NCBI GenBank assembly: GCA_964354145.1
Contig: CAYGXX010000024.1
Location: forward strand, 1 to 10,757
DNA: 10,757 bases
Reading direction: 5' to 3'
Origin: UBA10110 sp964354145
GTDB lineage: Bacteria; Patescibacteriota; Kazan-3B-28; UBA10110
The notes beneath the pieces are model-generated. The model saw only the letters and a program-made list of their open reading frames with translations. It had not been told where the DNA came from and made no database searches. Positions 5,950 to 10,757 of this stretch are shown here, in pieces. The number at the start of each line of letters is the position of its first letter. Within the stretch, counting starts at the first letter, position 1. The translations under genes and the position numbers were made by a program.

Positions 5950-6190
5950 GTTGGCGATATCCGTCAGTTGACGGAGGAGCCAGACAGGTGCGTCCCGGAG
6001 CTGATGCTACTGTAATAACAGCCCGCCCTAGGCGAGGCGTTTACAGTAAGGAATGCTAACGGGACCAATTAGAACCCAGTGTGTAGGTTAGAACCAAAAC
6101 CAGTGAAAACTGATACTTCTGCTACCACTGGAGGATGCAGTAGTGGGTAAACGCACCTTACCCACCTTGCTAGGCAGGGTGGGATTTTCT
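5950..6190 (+). ncRNA. Unassigned structured RNA / leader between tRNA-Gln and the NUDIX gene
   Basis: I find no open frame here but dense base-pairing potential. TCCGTC-AGTT-GACGGA forms a hairpin (5960-5975). In a long imperfect stem, GTCCCG (5992-5997) pairs with CGGGAC (6060-6065), AGC 5999-6001 with GCT 6055-6057, and TACTGTAA (6008-6015) with TTACAGTA (6041-6048). The stem is capped by CGCC-CTA-GGCG (6024-6034) and has an asymmetric internal loop. TTAGAACC is repeated at 6069 and 6088. A CAGT-GAAA-ACTG hairpin with a GNRA tetraloop (6101-6112) follows, then competing hairpins at 6115-6144 and 6143-6165, then a terminator. The layout suits a riboswitch-like leader of the NUDIX gene or an independent small RNA. 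The stretch 5986-6015 faintly recalls the cobalamin riboswitch core, but the B12 box is absent. I do not recognise the family. Confidence 0.55.
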
Positions 6191-6194
6191 TTAT
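6161..6194 (+). terminator. Intrinsic terminator with overlapping antiterminator hairpin
   Basis: CCCACCTTGC (6161-6170), loop TAG and GCAGGGTGGG (6174-6183) form a 10-bp stem with one G-U pair, followed by ATTTTCTTTATT. Its left arm can instead pair upstream: GTGGGTAA (6143-6150) with TTACCCAC (6158-6165). The two hairpins cannot coexist. The terminator ends about 20-30 nt before the NUDIX start codon, the position expected of an attenuator. Confidence 0.8.
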
Positions 6195-6214
6195 TGTTGA
6201 TATAGAATTTAAGT

Positions 6215-6829
6215 ATGCCTGAAGACATAGAACAAGTTTTAGTGGTAAAAGCTGATTGGGTGCGCCAGCTCTGTCGTAAGGGGTTTTCTATAGATATCCA
6301 CCTTGATTTTCTGGCTGAATTGCCCCAGAAGGCTTTTTTTATGCCTCGCCCAGAAGCGGAAAAAGATCCTAGTTTTCGGCAGATTATTCCCTATGTGCTG
6401 ATTTGTTATCAAGGTAAATATCTGACAGTAACGCGTCAATCTACCCAAACAGAATCCAGGCTTCATAATAAAGTTAGCTTAGGCATAGGCGGACATATTA
6501 ATCCAGTTGATGGCGAGCCGGAAAATATTTTGGATGCCGGATTGCGGCGGGAATTAAGCGAAGAATTGGCAGTTAATGCTCCGCCGGGGTTAACCGATCT
6601 TAAGCTAATTGGTTTAATTTGTGATGATACGGATGAAGTGAGTAAGGTGCATCTGGGCGTAGTCTTGCGATGGGATGTTGATAAGCCAGTGGCTATTCGC
6701 GAGACTGACAAGATGAACGGGGAGTATATGACGTTAGATGGAATTAGTGCGCATAAAGATTATTTTGAAAACTGGTCCCGGATTGTTTACGGCAGTTTAG
6801 TTATTCCAGTCGGAAAGCATTCCAACTGA
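6215..6829 (+). CDS. MutT/NUDIX-type predicted phosphohydrolase
   Basis: A 204-aa protein resembling the group described as predicted phosphoesterase, MutT family. A roughly 55-residue N-terminal part contains the aromatic/acidic segment AFFMPRPEAEKDPSFRQIIPY, leading into strand VLICYQGKYLTVTRQ. SRLHNKVSLGIGGHINPVDG (81-100) and the NUDIX helix LRRELSEELAV (110-120) follow, with Glu113, Glu116 and Glu117 as metal ligands. The NUDIX box is slightly off consensus: the Glu before x7-REL is displaced by one, and the late Gly is Ala119. Such enzymes cleave nucleoside diphosphates linked to other groups; the substrate is unknown. Only a weak ribosome-binding site precedes the ATG. The structured leader and terminator just upstream suggest control by premature termination. 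Confidence 0.85.
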   Translation: MPEDIEQVLVVKADWVRQLCRKGFSIDIHLDFLAELPQKAFFMPRPEAEKDPSFRQIIPYVLICYQGKYLTVTRQSTQTESRLHNKVSLGIGGHINPVDGEPENILDAGLRRELSEELAVNAPPGLTDLKLIGLICDDTDEVSKVHLGVVLRWDVDKPVAIRETDKMNGEYMTLDGISAHKDYFENWSRIVYGSLVIPVGKHSN

Positions 6830-6900
6830 AAATCAGCCTGCAGAATACATAATTCTTTATTAAGGGAGAAGTTTTTGATATATTGAAGCTACTTTGGCGG

Positions 6901-6935
6901 TTATCTTTCTGCGGTGGGGAATTACAGAAAGATAA
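6901..6935 (+). promoter_or_regulatory. 11-bp inverted repeat ahead of the HExxH protein gene
   Basis: TTATCTTTCTG (6901-6911) and CAGAAAGATAA (6925-6935) are perfect inverted repeats with 13 nt between. They lie 35 nt before the ATG at 6971. They could be an operator or a 5' UTR hairpin. There is no U-tract, so it is not a terminator. An upstream GTG at 6914 would start translation inside this repeat, another reason to prefer the later start. Confidence 0.55.
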
Positions 6936-6970
6936 ATCTCGACCGTCTGCACTTTGAGGAGGAAGAGACC

Positions 6971-7297
6971 ATGGGTGGACCCTATCTCAGCAAAAAGGAG
7001 ATAAGACGATATTTTCGGGCGATTATTGAGGCGCTAAATGAGTGCGAACTTCATTTCTCGCCTTCTCCTCGGTTGGAGGGCAAACGCTCTTGTCATGGAT
7101 GGTATTCAGAGGGTGTAATTACCATCAAGAACACCCCTAGAACCTGTAATGTGGTACTTTATCTGATTCACGAAGCTTTACATCATTCGTTTCCTCGTAG
7201 GCGAGAGAAGACCATCGAGCACTTAGCCAGACAATCATTCTGTACATTTACTACTGCCCAGTTGGATGTTATACGGGGATATATCCCTGTCTCTTGA
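6971..7297 (+). CDS. Small HExxH-motif protein, putative zinc metalloprotease-like
   Basis: 108 aa from ATG 6971, chosen because GAGGAGG (6956-6962) sits 8 nt upstream. A GTG at 6914 would add 19 residues but has no ribosome-binding site. The protein is basic, with no signal peptide or membrane helix, so cytoplasmic. VVLYLIHEALHHSFP (61-75) contains HExxH (His67, Glu68, His71), and Glu83 in TIEHLAR lies where a third zinc ligand or helper residue could be. That pattern is typical of small zincins such as SprT-like or IrrE-like proteases, but the domain is very short and I do not recognise the family. Conserved-looking aromatic and charged residues (SCHGWYSEGVITI, 40-52) form a beta region ahead of the active helix. 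It appears monocistronic. Confidence 0.72.
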   Translation: MGGPYLSKKEIRRYFRAIIEALNECELHFSPSPRLEGKRSCHGWYSEGVITIKNTPRTCNVVLYLIHEALHHSFPRRREKTIEHLARQSFCTFTTAQLDVIRGYIPVS

Positions 7298-7310
7298 CAT
7301 CGCAACACGG

Positions 7311-7339
7311 TTGACTTAGTTAAACCACCATATTAGAAT
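7311..7339 (+). promoter_or_regulatory. Promoter of the tRNA-like RNA unit
   Basis: TTGACT (7311-7316) and TAGAAT (7334-7339) are spaced by 17 nt, each one base from consensus. The predicted start is near 7346, about 33 nt before the tRNA-like sequence. Short CACGG/CCGTG repeats (7306-7310, 7342-7346) flank it. Confidence 0.7.
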
Positions 7340-7378
7340 ATCCGTGCACATTCTTTAAGAGTAGTGGGGTTACTTACA

Positions 7379-7450
7379 GGGAGAATAGCTCAGCGGTAGA
7401 GCGAGAGCCCTGAACAGCTCTAGGTCAGCGGTTCGAATCCGTTCCTCCCT
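7379..7450 (+). tRNA. Degenerate tRNA or tRNA-like RNA (possible GAA anticodon)
   Basis: The D arm GCTC-AGCGGTA-GAGC and T arm AGCGG-TTCGAAT-CCGTT are canonical. The anticodon stem AGAGC/GCTCT is perfect but closes an 8-nt loop, CCTGAACA; with T33 in place the anticodon would be GAA (Phe). The acceptor is damaged: GGGAGAA pairs with TCCTCCC only if A6-C67 is mismatched, and the T and acceptor stems then compete for T7443, as if one base were missing. No CCA is encoded, unlike tRNA-Gln. It could be a pseudo-tRNA, a tRNA with an expanded anticodon loop, or a tRNA-mimic domain of a small RNA. Its own promoter and terminator suggest it is transcribed. Confidence 0.6.
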
Positions 7451-7488
7451 GCTCTGACTTCGGCCTTTCCCTGCACTACCTCCTATAG

Positions 7489-7522
7489 ACTCCCCATCGC
7501 TCGATGGGGAGTTCCTTTATTC
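7489..7522 (+). terminator. Intrinsic terminator of the tRNA-like unit
   Basis: ACTCCCCATC (7489-7498), loop GCTC and GATGGGGAGT (7503-7512) form a perfect 10-bp stem followed by TCCTTTATTCTT. With the promoter at 7311 it defines a transcript of about 170 nt. Confidence 0.82.
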
Positions 7523-7550
7523 TTGAGGATCAAAGTAGTTAAATTATATT
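7523..7550 (+). promoter_or_regulatory. Probable promoter of the hydrolase gene
   Basis: TTGAGG (7523-7528) and TATATT (7545-7550) are 16 nt apart. Transcription would start near 7557, giving a leader of about 15 nt before ATG 7572. It follows the preceding terminator immediately. Confidence 0.5.
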
Positions 7551-7571
7551 AGAGGTTATTATAATTAGCAG

Positions 7572-8090
7572 ATGGATAAAGCAGTTTATATTTTGCATGG
7601 GTTGGGGGCGGATTCGCACGCAAATTGGTTTCCTTGGCTTAAACAAAAACTAAAAGATGAAGGTTATACAGTGGCAGTACCAGATTTTCCGCGGGCGTCG
7701 GTCCCTAAATTAGATGAGTGGTTAGCCGTGCTGCGCAGCGTCATCGGCCAGTATGGGGAAGGCATTTTGATTGGGCATAGCTTAGGTGGACTACTTGCAG
7801 TGCAATACCTTCTTAACGGCGGAAAATCACCCAAAGTTATTTTAACGTCTACTCCTTATGCTAAATTCCCACTAGCTCCGGAGATTGATGATTTCTTCCC
7901 TCAAGAAACCACATTATTTGAGATTAAGAATCTCACTGAGTTTGTTATTCTCCAATCTGACAATGACCCTTATTTGCTCCCCGATGATGGCGCTAAGTGG
8001 GCTAAGGCTTTGGGCGGCAAATTAGTTATCTTACCCGGACAAGGGCATCTTCTAGCCGAGGAATTTCCGGAAATTTGCGCTTATTTATAA
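7572..8090 (+). CDS. RBBP9/YdeN-family alpha/beta serine hydrolase
   Basis: A 172-aa alpha/beta hydrolase of the small RBBP9-type, which acts as a serine esterase; natural substrates are mostly unknown. It opens with the HGLGADSHANWFPWL segment (9-23), typical of the family (HG..G....NW..WL). The nucleophile elbow is GHSLGG (68-73) with Ser70. The Asp lies in LQSDNDPYL (128-135), probably Asp132, and the catalytic His is His159 in GQGHLL. The triad is therefore complete. There is no signal peptide, so it is probably cytoplasmic. No strong Shine-Dalgarno precedes the ATG and the leader is short. It appears to be its own transcription unit. Confidence 0.92.
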   Translation: MDKAVYILHGLGADSHANWFPWLKQKLKDEGYTVAVPDFPRASVPKLDEWLAVLRSVIGQYGEGILIGHSLGGLLAVQYLLNGGKSPKVILTSTPYAKFPLAPEIDDFFPQETTLFEIKNLTEFVILQSDNDPYLLPDDGAKWAKALGGKLVILPGQGHLLAEEFPEICAYL

Positions 8091-8102
8091 GGATAAGTCA
8101 AG

Positions 8103-8131
8103 TTGGTAATTTGATGAGATTCCGGTATACT
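8103..8131 (+). promoter_or_regulatory. Probable promoter of the repeat-helix orphan gene
   Basis: TTGGTA (8103-8108) and TATACT (8126-8131) are separated by 17 nt. The predicted start is near 8138, upstream of both candidate start codons (8162 and 8201). Confidence 0.6.
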
Positions 8132-8161
8132 GGGCAGTAAAGTACCGATTTTAACATAGAC

Positions 8162-8482
8162 ATGCCGAGATCGGCGTACCCTTTTGACAAGGAACTGCTC
8201 ATGAGCGGGAAATTTCCCTCAAGGAAAAAACCTGGTCGTCTTCTCTCTATTCTCATCGACCTTCTCCGAGACAAGGGAGTCTTTCAGCCCGATGAGGAAT
8301 CTCCCGAGTCTCTTGCTAAGCTAGTGGGTGCCCTGGTTCAGAAAGGGCGTATCCATAGCTTTGATGCAGAGAAGGTCACAAGGGGTAGGAGCAGAGGGAG
8401 AGGCAGGTACAAGGCCCTCCTGGACCTACTTCTAGAGGTGGGTATTCTGGACGATGAGGACCTCCGTCACTTTCTAGTCTAA
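8162..8482 (+). CDS. Small orphan protein with three helical repeats
   Basis: I do not recognise this 106-aa protein. It is charged and soluble, with no membrane helix. Three similar units are visible: LLSILIDLLRDKGVF followed by an acidic linker and ESL (27-51), AKLVGALVQKGRIHSFDAEKV (52-72), and YKALLDLLLEVGILDDEDLRHFL (83-105). The shared pattern is a leucine-rich helix, Gly, two hydrophobics, an acidic turn, then a short second helix. A basic RGRSRGRGR linker precedes the third and could touch nucleic acid. None of its 18 Leu codons is TTA or TTG, which dominate neighbouring genes, hinting at a different origin. The start could instead be ATG 8201 (93 aa), which has AAGGA 7 nt upstream; ATG 8162 has none. 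It has its own promoter and terminator. Confidence 0.72.
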   Translation: MPRSAYPFDKELLMSGKFPSRKKPGRLLSILIDLLRDKGVFQPDEESPESLAKLVGALVQKGRIHSFDAEKVTRGRSRGRGRYKALLDLLLEVGILDDEDLRHFLV

Positions 8483-8510
8483 GGTGATTCCTCTCTCCAG
8501 CCCAGCTCAA

Positions 8511-8544
8511 AACAGAAGGGTCCTCGCAGGGACCCTGTTTTTTT
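8511..8544 (+). terminator. Strong intrinsic terminator before groES
   Basis: GGGTCC (8518-8523) pairs with GGACCC (8530-8535), extended by flanking A-T pairs and ACAG/CTGT with a bulge, and is followed by seven T (8538-8544). It closes the orphan gene's unit and insulates the groESL promoter 10 nt downstream. Confidence 0.88.
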
Positions 8545-8554
8545 ATCTGGATTG

Positions 8555-8594
8555 TTGGCACTCGGTTGACAGGAGTGCTAAACTTGCTTTAAAT
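8555..8594 (+). promoter_or_regulatory. CIRCE operator and groESL promoter
   Basis: TTGGCACTC (8555-8563), nine bases, GAGTGCTAA (8573-8581) is the CIRCE element (consensus TTAGCACTC-N9-GAGTGCTAA) with one mismatch. TTGACA (8566-8571) lies in its spacer, and TTAAAT (8589-8594) follows after 17 nt, so the operator covers the -35 box. This implies heat-shock control by the HrcA repressor, encoded outside the window. Confidence 0.93.
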
Positions 8595-8617
8595 AGGGAA
8601 TTGAGATAGTATTGATA

Positions 8618-8635
8618 CCTTAAAGATAAGGAGGT
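8618..8635 (+). promoter_or_regulatory. groES ribosome-binding site with small occluding hairpin
   Basis: AAGGAGGT (8628-8635) is a near-perfect Shine-Dalgarno 4 nt before ATG 8640. CCTTA (8618-8622) can pair with TAAGG (8627-8631) across an AAGA loop, covering its first half. A five-pair stem is weak, so any temperature-sensing role is speculative. Confidence 0.5.
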
Positions 8636-8639
8636 AAGT

Positions 8640-8924
8640 ATGTTGCAACCCATTGGTTCTAGATTACTAGTAGAACCCTTAGCTACCGAGGATAAAACCC
8701 AAGCGGGGATTTTGCTCCCCGAGACCACTAAAGAGAAGCCCCAAAGAGGAAGAGTAGTATCAATTGGCGCCGGGAAGATGAAAGAAGGTGGGATAAAGGA
8801 AACCATCGATGTGAAAGAGGGTGATGTGATTTATTTCACTAAATATGGCCCCACTGAAATTAAGGTAGGAGATAAAGAGTTTTATTTGATTGATTTTGAT
8901 GATGTATTGGGGGTCGAGCAGTAA
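8640..8924 (+). CDS. groES: Co-chaperonin GroES
   Basis: The heptameric 10-kDa lid of the GroEL folding chamber. At 94 aa it has normal length. PIGSRLLVEPL opens the beta-barrel. The mobile loop (about 16-34) carries GILLP (23-27), the hydrophobic tripeptide that contacts GroEL. RGRVVSIGAGK then VKEGDVIYFTKYGPTEIKVGDKEFYLIDFDDVLGV completes the fold. The gene has a strong ribosome-binding site and CIRCE/HrcA control. It ends with tandem TAA stops, and groEL begins 125 nt later after a palindromic repeat. Confidence 0.97.
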   Translation: MLQPIGSRLLVEPLATEDKTQAGILLPETTKEKPQRGRVVSIGAGKMKEGGIKETIDVKEGDVIYFTKYGPTEIKVGDKEFYLIDFDDVLGVEQ

Positions 8925-8931
8925 TAAAAAC

Positions 8932-9030
8932 TTGTCATTATCGGGCTTGACCCGATAATCCAGACAGAAAAAGAAAAAGATATTTTGTTTATTTTCTTTT
9001 CTGGATTCCCGATTAGGTCGGGAATGACAA
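8932..9030. repeat. Terminal-inverted-repeat palindromic element inside groESL
   Basis: Perfect 8-bp terminal inverted repeats, TTGTCATT (8932-8939) and AATGACAA (9023-9030), enclose two hairpins. ATTATCGGG-CTTGA-CCCGATAAT (8937-8959) is the left one and ATTCCCGA-TTAGG-TCGGGAAT (9005-9025) the right one, separated by an A/T-rich purine-then-pyrimidine centre. Element arms can also pair with each other. It is the clearest copy of the family also seen at 4323-4403 and 5687-5712. Being transcribed between groES and groEL, it may affect mRNA processing or groEL level. Confidence 0.8.
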
Positions 9031-9049
9031 AAATGAGGAAAGAATAACT

Positions 9050-10687
9050 ATGGCGAAAGAGATTAAATACAGTGAAGATGTGCGCGCGGCTCTCAAAAAG
9101 GGCGCGGATAAATTAGCTAATGCCGTACGAGTGACTTTAGGGCCCAAGGGTCGTAATGTCATTTTGGATAAAGGCTTTGGTTCCCCGACAATTACTAATG
9201 ACGGTGTGACCATTGCTAAAGATGTTGAGCTGGAGGATAAGTTCGAAAACATGGGAGCTCAATTAGTTAAAGAGGCGGCGAGTCACACCAATGATGTGGC
9301 GGGAGATGGAACAACTACTGCCACGATCCTGGCACAAGCCATTATTCATCGCGGATTCGAAACAGTGAAATCCGGTGTCAATGTCATTGATATCAAACAT
9401 GGCATTGAAAAAGCAGTCGCTAGGATTGTAGAGGGGCTGCAGAGTTTGAAAAAATCCATTTCCACTAAAGAAGAGAAAGCTCAGGTGGCAACCATCTCAG
9501 CTGGTGACCCTGAAATCGGCACTCGGATTGCCGAGTTAATGGAAAGAATCGGCGATGAAGCGCCCATCACGGTGGAAGATTCGCCTACTTTTGGTATTAG
9601 CACTGAGGTAGTGGAAGGGATGCAAGTCGCCAAGGGCTATCTGAGCCCCTATATGGTGACAGATGCAGCGAAGATGGAAGCTGTGATGGAAAACCCATCT
9701 ATTTTAATTACCAGTCAAAAAATCACTTCTCTCCAAGAGATTTTGCCTTTGATCGAATCGATGGTCAAAGAAGGGAAGAAAGATTTATTTATCATGGCGG
9801 AAGATGTTTCTGGTGAGGCTTTAACGACACTAGTGTTAAATAAAATCCGCGGTGTATTTAATGCGCTGGCAGTGGCTGCTCCCTCATTCGGCGAGAATCG
9901 CAAAGCTATTTTGGAAGACATTGCAATTCTGACTGGCACGGATGTGGTTTCAGAGGACAAAGGCATGAAATTAGAATCAGTTATTTCAGCTTCATTGGGG
10001 CATGCGGGGAAGGTAATTGCGACCAAGGACAGTACTACCATTGTCAATGGCGCTGGCGATAAATTTAAGATTGATGCTAGAATCAATCAACTCAAATTAC
10101 AATTAGAAAAAGAAGTTTCTCAGTACGAAAAGGACAAACTTAAAGAAAGGTTGGCAAAGCTTTCTGGCGGAGTGGGTGTCTTGAAAGTTGGCGCGGCTAC
10201 CGAAATTGAATTAAAAGAGAAAAAGCATCGCATTGAAGATGCTGTCCAGGCAACCAAGGCAGCCGTGGAAGAGGGAATTGTAGCAGGGGGCGGAGTGGCA
10301 CTCCTAAATGCTAAAAAATTCTTAGATGGGTTTATTGGTATTAATGCCGATGAGAATTATGGAATTGAGATTGTCAGGAATGTCTTGGCTGAGCCATTGA
10401 AGCAAATTGCTATTAACGCGGGGAAAGATCCGGCGTTGGTACTAGAGAGGGTGATGCAGCAGATGGAGGGATTTGGTTATGATGCGGCGAAAGATCAATT
10501 TAATGTGAACATGATTGAAGCGGGGATTGTGGATCCTACTAAGGTTACCCGCTCTGCTTTGCAGAATGCGGCCTCGGTGGCAGCTATGATTTTGACCACA
10601 GAAGCGGGAATTGCTGAAAAACCGACCAAGAAACAGCCAGGTTATCCACCGATGCCATCTGGGGATGAGTTTGATGGAGAGTTCTAA
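9050..10687 (+). CDS. groEL: Chaperonin GroEL
   Basis: The 14-mer ATP-driven folding chamber. At 545 aa it is full length. The equatorial domain has KGRNVILDK, the TNDGVTIAKDVELED loop with Asp51, and the nucleotide motif AGDGTTTATILAQ (84-96) with Asp86. The apical domain spans about 190-375 with GYLSPYMVTD and EDIAILTGTDVVSED. The second equatorial half carries RIEDAVQATKAAVEEGIVAGGGVALL (394-419) with Asp397, the catalytic Asp. The C-terminus ends PGYPPMPSGDEFDGEF and lacks the usual Gly-Gly-Met repeats. GAGGAAAG lies about 11 nt before the ATG. Expected to be expressed from the CIRCE promoter with groES. Confidence 0.98.
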   Translation: MAKEIKYSEDVRAALKKGADKLANAVRVTLGPKGRNVILDKGFGSPTITNDGVTIAKDVELEDKFENMGAQLVKEAASHTNDVAGDGTTTATILAQAIIHRGFETVKSGVNVIDIKHGIEKAVARIVEGLQSLKKSISTKEEKAQVATISAGDPEIGTRIAELMERIGDEAPITVEDSPTFGISTEVVEGMQVAKGYLSPYMVTDAAKMEAVMENPSILITSQKITSLQEILPLIESMVKEGKKDLFIMAEDVSGEALTTLVLNKIRGVFNALAVAAPSFGENRKAILEDIAILTGTDVVSEDKGMKLESVISASLGHAGKVIATKDSTTIVNGAGDKFKIDARINQLKLQLEKEVSQYEKDKLKERLAKLSGGVGVLKVGAATEIELKEKKHRIEDAVQATKAAVEEGIVAGGGVALLNAKKFLDGFIGINADENYGIEIVRNVLAEPLKQIAINAGKDPALVLERVMQQMEGFGYDAAKDQFNVNMIEAGIVDPTKVTRSALQNAASVAAMILTTEAGIAEKPTKKQPGYPPMPSGDEFDGEF

Positions 10688-10688
10688 C

Positions 10689-10757
10689 TAACCCCTCCTG
10701 CCCTCCCCTTATCCTAAGGGGAGGTCTCCGACCCAGTGGGTCTCAAGACCTGGAGGG
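10689..10757. repeat. Palindromic repeat after groEL, probably also its transcript end (cut by window edge)
   Basis: CCTCCCCTTA (10702-10711), loop TCC and TAAGGGGAGG (10715-10724) form a perfect 10-bp stem. GACCC-AGT-GGGTC follows. TAACCCCTCC (10689-10698) and GGAGGG at the window end (10752-10757) look like terminal inverted repeats of one element. The same decamer occurs inverted at 5276-5285. No U-tract is visible, so termination here would be weak, and the role is uncertain. Confidence 0.6.

Noticed and set aside
5985..6190. Cobalamin riboswitch
   Set aside because: GGTGCG...TCC...GAGCTGATGC...ACTGTAA recalls the core, but the GGGAA block and the 3' B12 box (AGTCAGGAGACCTGCC-like) are missing, and TACTGTAA is fully paired in a different stem.
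6115..6190. T-box leader
   Set aside because: The antiterminator/terminator layout is similar, but there is no T-box sequence (AGGGTGGTACCGCG-like) and the downstream gene is not a synthetase or amino-acid gene.
7276..7287. GGGATATATCCC palindrome as an operator
   Set aside because: It lies inside the 3' end of the HExxH gene, and a single 12-bp palindrome is compatible with chance.
9715..10086. 123-aa minus-strand open frame
   Set aside because: It is a shadow of groEL; the plus-strand frame carries the conserved chaperonin sequence.

Overview
The window (about 10.8 kb, roughly 45% G+C by eye, standard genetic code with TGA used as stop) looks like chromosomal DNA from a small-genome bacterium. 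A member of the Candidate Phyla Radiation (Patescibacteria) is my best guess. The guess rests on short single-copy housekeeping genes, intergenic gaps filled with short palindromic repeats of the GTCATTCC.../...GGAATGAC type, and several small orphan proteins. There is no phage or plasmid hallmark. The phylum assignment is inference.

Left part (1-4253, all + strand): the end of a membrane protein, then a membrane-anchored cyclophilin-type peptidyl-prolyl isomerase, a YbaB/EbfC nucleoid protein and the recombination mediator RecR. A ten-helix EamA transporter overlaps recR by ATGA, and cysteinyl-tRNA synthetase overlaps the transporter by 20 nt. The ybaB-recR pair is a common bacterial arrangement; here it follows a PPIase rather than dnaX. 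The last three genes look translationally coupled.

Middle (4254-5656, - strand): a repeat-rich gap, then a two-gene unit on the minus strand: an ArsR-family repressor very like Bacillus SdpR, and a six-helix SdpI-like protein. The unit has a near-consensus promoter, a perfect 14-bp inverted-repeat operator over its -10 box, and a U-tailed terminator. No SdpC toxin is visible.

RNA-rich accessory stretch (5657-8544, + strand): tRNA-Gln(UUG) is followed at once by about 240 nt of foldable sequence. It ends in two mutually exclusive hairpins, the second a textbook terminator, just before a MutT/NUDIX-type gene. This is the best candidate for an undescribed element (riboswitch-like leader or attenuator). 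Next come a small HExxH protein gene behind an 11-bp inverted repeat, then a self-contained promoter / degenerate tRNA-like / terminator unit, then an RBBP9-type serine hydrolase. Last is a small orphan protein built of three helical repeats with codon use unlike its neighbours.

Right part (8555-10757): groES-groEL under a CIRCE operator that contains the -35 box, so HrcA control is expected. A terminal-inverted-repeat palindromic element sits between groES and groEL, and another repeat begins after groEL.
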